From assembly GCA_002050365.1 (NCBI GenBank), contig MWYZ01000077.1:1-56857 (forward strand): a stretch of DNA of 56,857 nt, read 5' to 3'. Shown one piece after another: positions 8,088-16,831 of the stretch; position 1 is the first letter of the stretch, and each line of letters opens with the position of its first letter. The position numbers and the translations under genes are program-made. The stretch is from Acidobacteria bacterium 28-1. Its GTDB lineage: Bacteria; Acidobacteriota; Blastocatellia; Pyrinomonadales; Pyrinomonadaceae. The notes under the pieces were generated by a model. That model had not been told where the DNA came from. It made no database searches and saw nothing but the letters and a program-made list of their open reading frames with translations.

Positions 8088-8142
8088 TAGTAAATAGTAG
8101 ATAGTAAATAGTAAATAGTAGATAGTAAATAGTAAATAATGA
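8088..8142. repeat. Heptameric tandem repeat (TAGTAAA/TAGTAGA)
   Basis: Seven to eight consecutive 7-base units (TAGTAAA, TAGTAGA, TAGTAAA…) lie between the DsbA-like gene start and the dxs end. A looser inverted partner (TTTACAATTTACTA) follows near 8163-8176. It is part of the 7-bp-period repeat family seen throughout the window. Confidence 0.85.
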
Positions 8143-8180
8143 GTAATTTTTAGTTTTTCACTTTTTACAATTTACTAAAA

Positions 8181-10112
8181 TTATCTTAATGCTTTCAAGG
8201 TTTTTCGTCCCGTTCGACGTTCTTCCAAAACCTCGACGGTTTCCTTAACTTTTTGATAAATCCCATCCGCATCCAAACCGTATTTGGCAAGCAAAAGTTT
8301 CGGGTCGCCGTGTGTAATAATGCGGTCGGGAACACCCATTCGCACAACTTTTACTCGATCAAGCAAATTATTTTCCTCTAATAATTCAAGCACCGCTGAA
8401 CCGAAACCACCGGCTAAATAAGCTTCTTCAACCGTCAAAATAAAGCGTTTGGTTTGTGCCAAAGCTAAAATCAATTGCGCGTCAAGCGGTTTAACAAAAC
8501 GCGCATTAATGATTGTTGTTTCAATACCGTCTTTCTCTAAATTGTCTGCCGCTTCCATCGCCGGATAAACCATCGAACCGAGCGCAACAATTGCAACATC
8601 GCCCGCCGCGTCGCGCAGAAGTTCGGCTTTACCAATTTCAAGAAGTTTCGGTTCTTCGCTGATGTCAACACCGAAGCCGTTGCCCCGCGGATAGCGAATC
8701 GCGGCAGGTGCCGGATGCTCAATCGCCGTTAAAAGCATATCACGCATTTCGGCTTCGTCCTTCGGCGACATTAAAATTATATTCGGATAACCGCGCAAAT
8801 AAGCGATGTCAAGAAGCCCGTGATGTGTCGGACCGTCCGCCCCGACGATTCCGGCTCGGTCCATCGCAAAAGTTACGTTCAAATTTTGCAGACAGACATC
8901 GTGAATAATTTGGTCAAAGGCGCGTTGCAGAAATGTCGAATAAATCGCGGCGACCGGTTTTAGACCTTCGCACGCCATTCCGGCGCAAAAAGTAATCGCG
9001 TGCTGCTCGGCGATGCCGACATCAAACGCTCTTTCCGGAAATCGTTCGAGAATTTTGTCAACGCCGGTGCCGTCTGGCATCGCGGCGGTCAGTGCGACGA
9101 TTTTTTCGTCAGCCGCCATCAATTCGCACATTGTCTGCCCGAAGATTTCCGTGTAAGTCGGCAGAGAAACTTTGCTTGATTTATGCGGCAAACCGGTTTT
9201 AATATCATAAGGTCCGGTCGCGTGGTAGGCGTAATAATTTTTCTCCGGATTCGGAAATCCTTTTCCTTTCGTCGTCAAAGCATGGACGATAACCGGTCCG
9301 TCATCAACTTTCTTCGCTTCTTCAAGCGCGCGGACGATCATCGGAACATTATGTCCGTCAACATAACCGATGTATCTAAAGCCGAGTTCATTGACCAATG
9401 CGCCCGGCAAAACCGCCGCCGCAATTGCATCCTTGACGGTTTTTGCGGCTTTGCGAAGTTGCCCGCCGAAACCGGGAACGCTCTCCAAAGTGTCGCCGAC
9501 TTCTTCCTTAAGGCGATGATAACTTTGCGCTTCTTTGATACGGTTGAGATAGCGCGTCAGTGCGCCGACAGCGGGCGCGATTGACATATTGTTGTCGTTC
9601 AATAAGACAATCAAACGCGATTTCAGATGTCCGGCTTGATTTAACGCTTCCATCGCCATTCCGCCTGCCAAACTCGAATCGCCGATGAGCGCGCAGACGT
9701 GAAAATTTCCCTGCATTTTATCGCGGGCGATTGCCATCCCTAAAGCGGCTGATAAAGATGTTGAAGCGTGTCCCGCACCGAACGTGTCATATTCCGATTC
9801 TTCTCGCCGCAGAAATCCCGAGAGTCCGCCGTATTTCTTGATAGTATGAAGCTGGTCGCGTCTCCCGGTCAAAATTTTGTGCGCGTAAGCCTGATGTCCA
9901 ACGTCCCACACCAATCTATCTTTCGGCGTGTCGAAAACATAGTGCATTGCCACCGCCAGTTCAACCGCACCCAAAGATGCGCCTGTGTGTCCGCCGACGC
10001 GCGAAGTCGTCTCTAATATAAATGCCCGAACTTCGTCGGCAACTTCCTGCAAATCCTCGACGCGCAACTGGCGCAAATCCTTCGGCGAATTTATTTCCGA
10101 TAAAAATTTCAT
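8181..10112 (-). CDS. dxs: 1-deoxy-D-xylulose-5-phosphate synthase
   Basis: A 643-residue thiamine-diphosphate enzyme that condenses pyruvate and glyceraldehyde 3-phosphate in the first step of the MEP isoprenoid pathway. Visible motifs are the HTGASLGAVELAVAMHYVF start, the ThDP site GDSSLAGGMAMEALNQAG…LNDNNMSI, the transketolase pyrimidine domain (FDVGIAEQHAITFCAGMA) and the C-terminal domain (TVEEAYLAGGFGSAVLE). The length is normal for the family. It is probably transcribed alone or ahead of the disulfide pair, from which a heptamer repeat separates it. Confidence 0.97.
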   Translation of the reverse strand: MKFLSEINSPKDLRQLRVEDLQEVADEVRAFILETTSRVGGHTGASLGAVELAVAMHYVFDTPKDRLVWDVGHQAYAHKILTGRRDQLHTIKKYGGLSGFLRREESEYDTFGAGHASTSLSAALGMAIARDKMQGNFHVCALIGDSSLAGGMAMEALNQAGHLKSRLIVLLNDNNMSIAPAVGALTRYLNRIKEAQSYHRLKEEVGDTLESVPGFGGQLRKAAKTVKDAIAAAVLPGALVNELGFRYIGYVDGHNVPMIVRALEEAKKVDDGPVIVHALTTKGKGFPNPEKNYYAYHATGPYDIKTGLPHKSSKVSLPTYTEIFGQTMCELMAADEKIVALTAAMPDGTGVDKILERFPERAFDVGIAEQHAITFCAGMACEGLKPVAAIYSTFLQRAFDQIIHDVCLQNLNVTFAMDRAGIVGADGPTHHGLLDIAYLRGYPNIILMSPKDEAEMRDMLLTAIEHPAPAAIRYPRGNGFGVDISEEPKLLEIGKAELLRDAAGDVAIVALGSMVYPAMEAADNLEKDGIETTIINARFVKPLDAQLILALAQTKRFILTVEEAYLAGGFGSAVLELLEENNLLDRVKVVRMGVPDRIITHGDPKLLLAKYGLDADGIYQKVKETVEVLEERRTGRKTLKALR

Positions 10113-10712
10113 TTAAGTTTTCCCGTTATTCAATACTCAATTTGGCATTTTAACTTGCTGAATAGCAAATGTTAAATGATAAAACGTAAATCCCATCGCT
10201 TTTTCAGATCGAGTCGTATATAACAGCGACAAAATAATGCTAAACCTAAAGATAATTTCCAAAAATGTCAGGTAAAATAAAGAGCATCGTGACGGGGGAT
10301 TTACCTTAGTAATTGCCCTATTAACAGTAATTACAAATTGCTTTACAAAAATAATATGCGGGTGCTATACTACGCATCTATTTCGGTGATGCTAGGCTTT
10401 AACGCAACGGTCGAATATATGCTCGTGAATGGATTCGACTGGAAACGTGCGGCATAATCAAGAGAAAAAATAATCTTAAAACGGTAGTGTTTTGAATTTA
10501 TGCTGGAATATTAACTTATACTATCGATGCGCAGTTCAACTCTCGCCCGGGCTTTTCGCCTTTGAAACTAGCTAATCTTTTTGCTTATTAATGTTGCACA
10601 TGGAGTTATTAGCTATTAGTTTTCATTTATCAACCGTTCCGAAACGAAAAACAATGTAGTTTTCAAGCAGCATAACTTGTGAAACACTACCAAAAAACTT
10701 TTGGAAACTACT
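10113..10712. other. 600-bp intergenic region with possible structured leader
   Basis: No convincing gene. Between the promoter at 10342 and the next CDS, GGTCGAAT (about 10409) can pair with ATTCGACT (about 10434), and a GC palindrome GCCCGGGC lies near 10548. The words GGATTCGACTGG and GTTCAACTC resemble tmRNA ends, but the arms do not pair as a tmRNA requires. Near 10270-10310, AGGTAAA pairs with TTTACCT. Confidence 0.35.
10342..10371 (+). promoter_or_regulatory. Promoter-like element with extended -10
   Basis: TTTACA (10342-10347) lies 18 bp before TATACT (10366-10371), which is preceded by TGC, as in extended -10 promoters. A transcript from here would carry a leader of about 330 nt before the glycosyltransferase gene. 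A second, weaker TATACT lies at 10517-10522. Confidence 0.5.
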
Positions 10713-11954
10713 ATGAAAAAACGTCAAGTTCCTACGAGTCCTGAATTACAATCAACCGAAGCCGACAATCCGCCCTCAACGCAAACCGCGCGAAAAGAAA
10801 TTGCGCCGGCTGAACTCGGTAACAGCTGGACGACAGATCGAATTACGACGATTGTCCGTCAGCAATGGCAACAACTCAATTGGTCGCTGGTTTGGATGAT
10901 TTTAGCGGTCAAAGGTTTAATCTTGGTGTTCGGTGTGCAGAGTTATTTGATATTGGCGGACAAGCCTATTGGCGGGTATGGCTGGATATGGAATCGCTGG
11001 GATTCTCTGCGGCACATTCGCATTGCAAAGATAGGTTATGTCGGTGTTGGTGCTGATAAAGCCGATCTCATCGGGTTTCCTTTGTATCCGTGGCTGGTGT
11101 GGTTATTTTCTTTCATCTTTCAGAATTATTTGCTAAGTGCGTTTATCGTTTCGAGTTTAGCGTTGATTGCCGCCGGATTATTGTTGCACAAATTGGTTTT
11201 AATTGATTTGCCGGAATCGGTGGCGTGGAATTCTGTCTGGTTTATGTTGATTTTCCCGACTGCCTACTTTCTGCACATTAACTATAATGAAAGTTTGTTT
11301 ATCGCTTTAGCCATCGGTTGTTTTCTCGCGGCGCGTTATGAACAATGGTTGCTCGCCGGGATTCTCGGCATATTTTTATGCTTAACCCGTCTCAACGGTT
11401 TGGTTATTGTTCCGGCTTTGTTAATTGAGGTATTTTTGCAGTATCGGGCAAACCGCCGGTGGCAGTGGCAATGGTTGTGGATTTTAGTTGCTCCTTTAGG
11501 CTTCGGTATTTACTTACTGCTTAATCAATATGCCGCCGGCGATGCCTTTGCTTTTACGGCTATCGGCAAAGAATATTACCAAAAATCTTTAAGTGCGCCG
11601 TGGGTTGGTATCGTCGGACTGTATGATTTAATGTGGAGACCGGAAATTTCGCGTACGCAAATGCACGGTGTGCAGGAAATCGTGTTTACAGTATTGGGTG
11701 CGGTTGGCACTATCGCCTGTGGATTTCTGCTGCGTCCATCCTACACGGTTTGGATGGCGGGAAATTGGTTGCTCTTTGTAAGCAGCGGTCTTATTCTCAG
11801 CGTTCCGCGTTATACGCTGGTTATGTTCCCGATTTTTATTCTTTTTGCCCGATTTGCCGAGCGACGTTTTTGGAACAGTGTAATTACTGGTTGGTCGCTT
11901 TTATTTTTGGCATTATTCGTAGCTTTATTCGTCCAAGGTCCCTGGGCATTTTAA
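10713..11954 (+). CDS. PIG-V-like GT-C mannosyltransferase, multi-pass membrane protein
   Basis: A 413-residue protein with a charged cytoplasmic N-terminus (about 1-55) and about ten hydrophobic helices. It carries family marks of PIG-V-like mannosyltransferases: NRWDSLRHIRIAKIGY with the catalytic-loop Asp, FPTAYFLHINYNESLFIAL, and CLTRLNGLVIVP. Such enzymes use a polyprenyl-phosphate sugar donor at the outer face of the membrane. The ATG at 10713 is preferred over the TTG at 10701. The acceptor is unknown. Confidence 0.8.
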   Translation: MKKRQVPTSPELQSTEADNPPSTQTARKEIAPAELGNSWTTDRITTIVRQQWQQLNWSLVWMILAVKGLILVFGVQSYLILADKPIGGYGWIWNRWDSLRHIRIAKIGYVGVGADKADLIGFPLYPWLVWLFSFIFQNYLLSAFIVSSLALIAAGLLLHKLVLIDLPESVAWNSVWFMLIFPTAYFLHINYNESLFIALAIGCFLAARYEQWLLAGILGIFLCLTRLNGLVIVPALLIEVFLQYRANRRWQWQWLWILVAPLGFGIYLLLNQYAAGDAFAFTAIGKEYYQKSLSAPWVGIVGLYDLMWRPEISRTQMHGVQEIVFTVLGAVGTIACGFLLRPSYTVWMAGNWLLFVSSGLILSVPRYTLVMFPIFILFARFAERRFWNSVITGWSLLFLALFVALFVQGPWAF

Positions 11955-12065
11955 TCCAAGAAGCGTAAATCAGGAAATGTATGAGATGATGTAAAATCAC
12001 TCAACATTGCATTAAAGAGAATTTTTTTTGAGCCGGTAAGCAAAAGTTTTGTAGCATTTTGAAAA

Positions 12066-12146
12066 GTTCAGAGTCCACGCCTTCAGTTTGCCCAACCGCC
12101 GCGCTTCGTTTCGTCGGTTGCACACTCTAAAGCGTGAACTCTGAAC
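12066..12146. repeat. Palindromic repeat, GTTCAGAGT…ACTCTGAAC type
   Basis: GTTCAGAGTCCACGCCTT (12066-12083) pairs with AAAGCGTGAACTCTGAAC (12129-12146) with two mismatches. An inner stem is CAACCG/CGGTTG. A related sequence occurs at 36095-36156, so this is a dispersed repeat. Confidence 0.75.
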
Positions 12147-12206
12147 GGGAAACAAAATATCTCATTACTTTTGCTTAGGTGCTTAAGTTCTACGCGTGTT
12201 AGATTA

Positions 12207-12384
12207 AATTAATTGAAGCCTGTGCGCAATTAAATGTCTGTTTCTTCAATAACTTATATCTTTTCGACGAGTTATTGAACAGACCTTTTAGAATTTACAA
12301 AAATAGCTCATAGCTGACAGCCAATAGTTATCGGCTATCCGACTGAAAATGACTTTTTGAATTGCGCACAGGCTTCAATTAATT
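12207..12384. mobile_element. MITE-like element with 25-bp perfect terminal inverted repeats
   Basis: Bases 12207-12231 are the exact reverse complement of 12360-12384 (core AAGCCTGTGCGCAATT). The 128-bp interior has no gene and carries smaller hairpins. This architecture is that of a miniature inverted-repeat element. It ends only 28 bp upstream of the broken 5' end of the spermidine-synthase-like gene. No clear target duplication was seen. Confidence 0.55.
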
Positions 12385-12414
12385 GGGAGCGGAAACTTGA
12401 CTTGCTTCCACTAA

Positions 12415-13875
12415 ATTCGCGGTAGAACCAAAAAAATTACGGCAGTTGAAATCAATCCGATTATCGCTCGTAATGTGATGTCGAGTGAATCTTTCAAGAC
12501 TTATAACGGCGGTATCTACGAACATCCCAAGGTTCAACTCGAAGTTGATGAAGGGCGTTCGTTTATTCGCCGCTCATCAGACTGCTACGACTTGCTGCAA
12601 GCAACGATGGTGGATACCTGGGCGGCGACCGCGCCAGGCGCGTTTTCTCTTACCGAAAACAATCTCTACACGGTCGAGGCATTCAAAGAATACGCGACAC
12701 ATTTGACGGACGACGGCATATTCCCGATGACGCGCTGGTATTTCGAGCCGCCCGACCAGTTGTTGCGCTTAATTTCGCTGACGCGGGTGATGATGAATGA
12801 ATTAAACATCAGCAATCCAGAACGCCACACAATACTCGTGCGCGATGTCAGCACGAACCAAGAGCGCCCGCCCGCAACATTTATTTTTAAGAAGAGCGAA
12901 TTTACCGATGAAGAAGTCCGACAGGTTGAAATAATCGCCTTGCAGAACAATTTTCAGTTGCTTTACACGCCGCTGACCCAGCCCGACAACGTCTTCACGC
13001 AAATGATCAGGGCGCAAGACCCGGCGACGGTTTGGACTGCGTTCGAGACAAATATCAACCCGACCTACGACAACAATCCGTTCTTTTTCAATTCGCTTCG
13101 TCTGTCGAATTTACTGGAAACCTTAAAAGGCAGCGAGGAATGGCGGAAGAATAATCTCGGCACTAGAATTTTATTTGCCTTATTCGGTATCACAACCGTC
13201 CTCGTAATACTTTTCATTATTTTGCCGTTGATTTTTGTGCGAAATCGAGAAGTAACAGGAAACTTGGAAGGTAGAATGTCATATCTATTTTACTTTGCCT
13301 GTCTCGGCGCGGGTTTCATTATCGTGGAAATGGCAATGATTCAGAAATTCATTTTGTTCTTAGGTCATCCGGTCTATTCGCTCGCGGTGATTCTCTTCTC
13401 ATTGCTCACGTTTTGTGCTTTAGGCAGTTACTTAACCGGACGCATCAATCAAGAAAACTTGCGTAAAACGCTGGTGAAATTACTTTTCGTTTTAGTCGGC
13501 GTAACCTTCCTTTATATCCTGCTGTTGCCGACGATTTTCTATGGACTCGTGTGGCTGCCGCTCGTGGCACGCATCATAATATCCGTTTTGCTAATGGCTC
13601 CTCTGGCATTATTGATGGGAATGCCGATGCCGATAGGCATTAAGTTGCTGAGAAAGCAGACGCCGCAAATTATTCCGTGGGCGTGGGGAGTTAACGGCGC
13701 AGCGTCCGTCATGGGTTCGGTCGCCGCGCTGGTAATTGCAATTCTTACAGGCTTCAATCAAGCGTTGATAATCGGCGCGGCAATCTATTTGTTGTCAGCT
13801 TTCTTCATTACCAGACCAAAGGAAGTAGAGGAAACCGCGATTATCGGCGAAGAATCTTTGCGAGAGATGGTTTGA
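12415..13875 (+). pseudogene. Spermidine-synthase-like membrane protein, 5'-truncated
   Basis: The reading frame is coding-like from 12415, just after an in-frame TAA (12412-12414). It reads IRGRTKKITAVEINPIIARN and continues into MSSESFKTYNGGIYEHPKV. It therefore begins inside the methyltransferase fold: motif II (VEINP) is present, while the upstream SAM-binding glycine loop and the expected N-terminal membrane part are gone. The rest is intact: QATMVDTWAATAPGAFSLTENNLYT, then six or so membrane helices with MGMPMPIGIK and WAWGVNGAASVMGS. The first usable start is GTG 12475 (466 residues). It probably makes no working enzyme. Confidence 0.8.
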
Positions 13876-14035
13876 GAAAAAATTTAATGATTTGCTTAGT
13901 TTTTAGTCTGCCAAAGTGCGAATGCTAATTCGCAACAATATATTTTCGTAAAAATTTCGACCAAAGCGCACCTTAATGCGTCAAAAGAAGCGTAAAAAGC
14001 GAAAGCTAATCTTAAAATTTTAGAGGTAAAAATTA

Positions 14036-14584
14036 ATGTCATTCAAACGTAAATTTATTTCGGTTGTCACTTTAGCCTTAACAACAGTTGCTTTCACGAC
14101 TTTTGTTGTAGCCCAAGATACGAACAAACAAGATGATTCGATGCAACAACAGAAAAAATTTGAGCGTCGAGGCGGCAAACGCGGTTTCGGCAGAAAAGGA
14201 ATGCGCGGCGGAAAACACGACGGCGACGACCGAATGTTGATGCGCTCGCTTGGACAATTAAATTTGTTGGACGCGCAAAAAGAACAAACACGCGGTATTT
14301 TTGAGAACTTTAAAACTTCGACCGAAACCAGGCGCGAAGAGATGCGCGGTTTAGCGATGAAAAAACGCGACGGCATCATTACGACGGAAGAATCAGCGCG
14401 TTTTAAGGAAATTAGAACTCAATTAAAAACATCCGGCGAGCAAATGCGTAATTCGGTTTTGGCAATTTTAACTGCCGAACAACGGACACAACTCGACCAA
14501 ATTAAAGAAGAGATGAACAAGAAGAGAATGGAACGCCGTCAAAATCGGCAAAATCAACAATCACCGACAGTGCAAGATAATTAA
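14036..14584 (+). CDS. Periplasmic Spy/CpxP-like protein (LTxxQ)
   Basis: A 182-residue protein with a signal peptide (about 1-26), a very basic Gly/Arg/Lys region (FERRGGKRGFGRKGMRGGKH), and a helical domain ending in the LTAEQRTQLDQIKEEM motif typical of LTxxQ/Spy-CpxP proteins. Such proteins act as periplasmic chaperones or metal/stress sensors. The C-terminus is Gln/Asn/Arg-rich. It is alone on the plus strand, with a bidirectional terminator after it. Confidence 0.75.
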   Translation: MSFKRKFISVVTLALTTVAFTTFVVAQDTNKQDDSMQQQKKFERRGGKRGFGRKGMRGGKHDGDDRMLMRSLGQLNLLDAQKEQTRGIFENFKTSTETRREEMRGLAMKKRDGIITTEESARFKEIRTQLKTSGEQMRNSVLAILTAEQRTQLDQIKEEMNKKRMERRQNRQNQQSPTVQDN

Positions 14585-14605
14585 TTCTTTTTTGAATAAA
14601 ATTTG

Positions 14606-14656
14606 AAAAAATAGAAAAAGGCGCACGACAAAATTCCGCGCCTTTTTCTATTTTTT
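14606..14656. terminator. Bidirectional terminator
   Basis: The AAAAATAGAAAAAGGCGC arm (14606-14624) pairs with GCGCCTTTTTCTATTTTT (14638-14656). It serves the convergent Spy-like and DUF948-like genes and has T-runs on both strands. Confidence 0.88.
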
Positions 14657-14670
14657 ATTTAATCGAAAAA

Positions 14671-15210
14671 TTAGCCGATAAACAATTCGTCCTCAGTATA
14701 AACCCGGTCAATCTGTTTAGGTGTCGGCGCGAACAAAACTTCCAAACCTTTTCGCACGCCCGCCATAACCGCCGCGATTTCCCGTGCCGGTTCGACGACT
14801 TTTGCTTGAATAAATTCGGTCGTCGTCGTAACTTGCGTCTGCGTCCGGTCAATCGTTTGACTGACGAGTTCGACTTTATCTCTGGCAACAATCGCGGTTT
14901 GCCCAACGAGTTGTTTTAATTCGGCGACTTCTTCTCTAATCAGTCCGGCGGATTCAGAAAAATACTTGGTTGCCGACGAAAGGTTAGTAGAAATTTCTGT
15001 GAACTGCACCGATATTTCTTTACCTTGGACGCTGATAGCATTGACTTGTGCGAGTAACGGTTCAACTTTTTCCTCAACTCGGCTGACCGTATCAATTACC
15101 TTTTTTACGATTAAAGCAATCGCCACCAGAGCAATCGCCATCACTATAAAGCAAACGGCGATGACGATTGACGCAATCATTATCCAAAAAACAGGTTCGC
15201 TGGCATTCAT
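14671..15210 (-). CDS. DUF948-like membrane protein with coiled coil
   Basis: A 179-residue protein with one long N-terminal membrane helix (about 8-36) and a long Val/Gln/Thr-rich helical region (about 38-145) that looks like a coiled coil (VEPLLAQVNAISVQGKEIS, REEVAELKQLVGQTAIV). This is the layout of DUF948/YtxG-like general stress proteins. Its start overlaps the end of the YtxH-like gene by 4 bases (ATGA), so the two are probably translated together. The biochemical role is unknown. Confidence 0.7.
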   Translation of the reverse strand: MNASEPVFWIMIASIVIAVCFIVMAIALVAIALIVKKVIDTVSRVEEKVEPLLAQVNAISVQGKEISVQFTEISTNLSSATKYFSESAGLIREEVAELKQLVGQTAIVARDKVELVSQTIDRTQTQVTTTTEFIQAKVVEPAREIAAVMAGVRKGLEVLFAPTPKQIDRVYTEDELFIG

Positions 15211-15683
15211 AAATTTTCCTCAGATTTATTCGCGTCTTTCGGAGGCTCCAAAACCTTATCGTCTTTAACCGAATAATTCGGACGACCTTCGGAAATTGCT
15301 TTCGATTCATTGCGTCGCTTTTCGTCGGTGTAGGCTTCTTTGCCGGCTTCGAGTGCGGCGGAAAAAGGATTTGAAGCGGACGAAACCGCGCCTTTGGCTT
15401 TTTCAGACAATGCGCCGGCTTTTTCTTGCGCGGACGAATAAAGCTCGCCGGCTTTCTCGCGGGTTACTTCATAATAATCGCCGGCTTTTTCGCCGACCAA
15501 AGTCGCCGTTTCCTTACCTTTTTCAATTCCTTTGCGGGTTACGTCGGCGATGTCACCGCGCAATTCCTCACCGGATTTAGGCGCAAATAATAATGCTAAA
15601 ATTGCGCCGATTCCGCCGCCGATTAATAAATAAGTTAATTTCGTGGTCGCATTCGTTTCTTCTCGTTCGTATTCGTAATTCAT
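15207..15683 (-). CDS. YtxH-like general stress membrane protein
   Basis: A 158-residue protein beginning MNYEYEREETN, with one short membrane segment followed by the family hallmark LFAPKSGEELRGDIADV. It then has a long Ala/Glu/Lys-rich amphipathic helix with repeats of the type xxREKAGELYSSAQEKAGAL. The start at 15683 is set by a good AAGGAGA about 8 bases upstream. The frame is open further, but only through an intergenic repeat. It forms a small envelope operon with the DUF948-like gene. Confidence 0.8.
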   Translation of the reverse strand: MNYEYEREETNATTKLTYLLIGGGIGAILALLFAPKSGEELRGDIADVTRKGIEKGKETATLVGEKAGDYYEVTREKAGELYSSAQEKAGALSEKAKGAVSSASNPFSAALEAGKEAYTDEKRRNESKAISEGRPNYSVKDDKVLEPPKDANKSEENL

Positions 15684-15770
15684 AAAACATCTCCTTTTGT
15701 TTGAAAAGTGTATCAAAATAAAACAACTTTTCGATAGACTGAAATATAGCAAAAAATAAGCCACAACAGA

Positions 15771-15852
15771 AGTGAAAAGTGGATAGTGAATAGTGAGAGA
15801 CAAAAACAAACTTAAATTAATACTTTTCACTATTCACTATCCACTTTTCACT
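15771..15852. repeat. Heptameric repeat palindrome with 26-bp perfect arms
   Basis: The units AGTGAAA-AGTGGAT-AGTGAAT-AGTGA (15771-15796) are mirrored exactly by 15827-15852 across a 30-bp loop. The right arm covers the end of prmC: its stop codon TAG (15837-15839, minus) and the last codons Lys-Ser-Gly lie in repeat units. Confidence 0.92.
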
Positions 15853-16688
15853 AATTTGGCTTTGACCATTCGCAAAATACTTTGTAAATCCGGCAAAATT
15901 TCAATTTCACGCCAGATTGTTTTATCAAACATTTCTTGGACTTTAACTGCTTGATTAAAACCGATTTCCATTAACAAAACGCCGTCTGCTTTTAAAAAAT
16001 TAGGCGCGTTGCCGATAATCTTTTCGACTATTGAAAGACCGTCTTTGCCGTCGGTTAAGGCAATGTATGGCTCAAAATCGCGCACTTCTCGTTGCAGAGT
16101 TTTCATTTCCTCCATAGAAATATACGGCGGATTGGAAACGATTAAATCGAATTTCTCATTTTGCAGATTGTCAAAAACATTAGAGAGTTTTAGTTCGAGG
16201 CGTTCCAAAACTTTATGAGTTTTCGCGTTCCTTTCGGCGACTGCTAAAGCTCTTTCGGACGCATCCAAGCCAATCGCGCTTGCCGTCTTTACCTCGTGCA
16301 AAATTGAAACGCAAACGCAGCCCGAACCGATTCCAACCTCACAGACTCTTGCATTTTCCTTCAAAATCTCAATCGCCGCTTCGACAATCATTTCCGTTTC
16401 CGGACGCGGAATCAAAACGTCTTTTGTTACCGTAAAATCCAATCCGCAGAATTCCTGTCTGCCGATGATATATTGAAAAGGTTCGCGGTTTGCTCGACGT
16501 TTCAAAACCGTTTGAAACCGAGTTTTTTCTTCGGCGGATAATTTATATTCGGAATGAGCGACGAGAAAAGTTTGATTTTTATCTAAAACAAACGCGAGCA
16601 GAGATTTCGCTTCACGCCTCGCTTCGACAATTCCGCTTGCCTGCAAAGTTTCGGTCGCTCGTTCAAGTGTTTCGGAGATATTTGACAA
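15837..16688 (-). CDS. prmC: Peptide chain release factor N5-glutamine methyltransferase
   Basis: A 283-residue SAM-dependent methyltransferase that methylates the GGQ glutamine of RF1 and RF2. It shows the N-terminal helical domain with the EFCGLDFTVTKDVLIPRPETE segment, the SAM loop EVGIGSGCVCVSI (about 117-129) and the catalytic NPPY motif (186-189). No prfA neighbour is present. The last three residues (KSG) and the stop codon are supplied by a heptamer repeat, so the original C-terminus may have been replaced. Confidence 0.95.
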   Translation of the reverse strand: MSNISETLERATETLQASGIVEARREAKSLLAFVLDKNQTFLVAHSEYKLSAEEKTRFQTVLKRRANREPFQYIIGRQEFCGLDFTVTKDVLIPRPETEMIVEAAIEILKENARVCEVGIGSGCVCVSILHEVKTASAIGLDASERALAVAERNAKTHKVLERLELKLSNVFDNLQNEKFDLIVSNPPYISMEEMKTLQREVRDFEPYIALTDGKDGLSIVEKIIGNAPNFLKADGVLLMEIGFNQAVKVQEMFDKTIWREIEILPDLQSILRMVKAKLVKSG

Positions 16689-16782
16689 ATTAAAATCCTT
16701 TACGGTTTGTCGGATTTAGTTGCGACAAACGCGGGCATATATTTATTGAACATATTCGTTTCGTCGCGCCAATAATTTTTAT

Positions 16783-16831
16783 AACTTCTTAACTTTTTAC
16801 TTTTACCTTTTTACCTTTTACTTTTCACCTT
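16783..16831. repeat. Heptameric tandem repeat (AAAGTAA/AAGGTAA units)
   Basis: On the minus strand the units AAGGTGA-AAAGTAA-AAGGTAA-AAAGGTA-AAAGTAA-AAAGTTA run with an exact 7-base period. The TGA of the first unit is the stop codon of the sugar transferase gene (16825-16827). No inverted partner is present here. Confidence 0.85.

Noticed and set aside
10426..10560. tmRNA (ssrA)
   Set aside because: GGATTCGAC and TTCAA words occur about 110 bp apart, but the T-arm and acceptor arms do not pair and no tag reading frame ending in a stop was found.
15684..15830. N-terminal extension of the YtxH-like gene
   Set aside because: The extra frame runs through an intergenic heptamer palindrome and past a good ribosome binding site; the start at 15683 is better.
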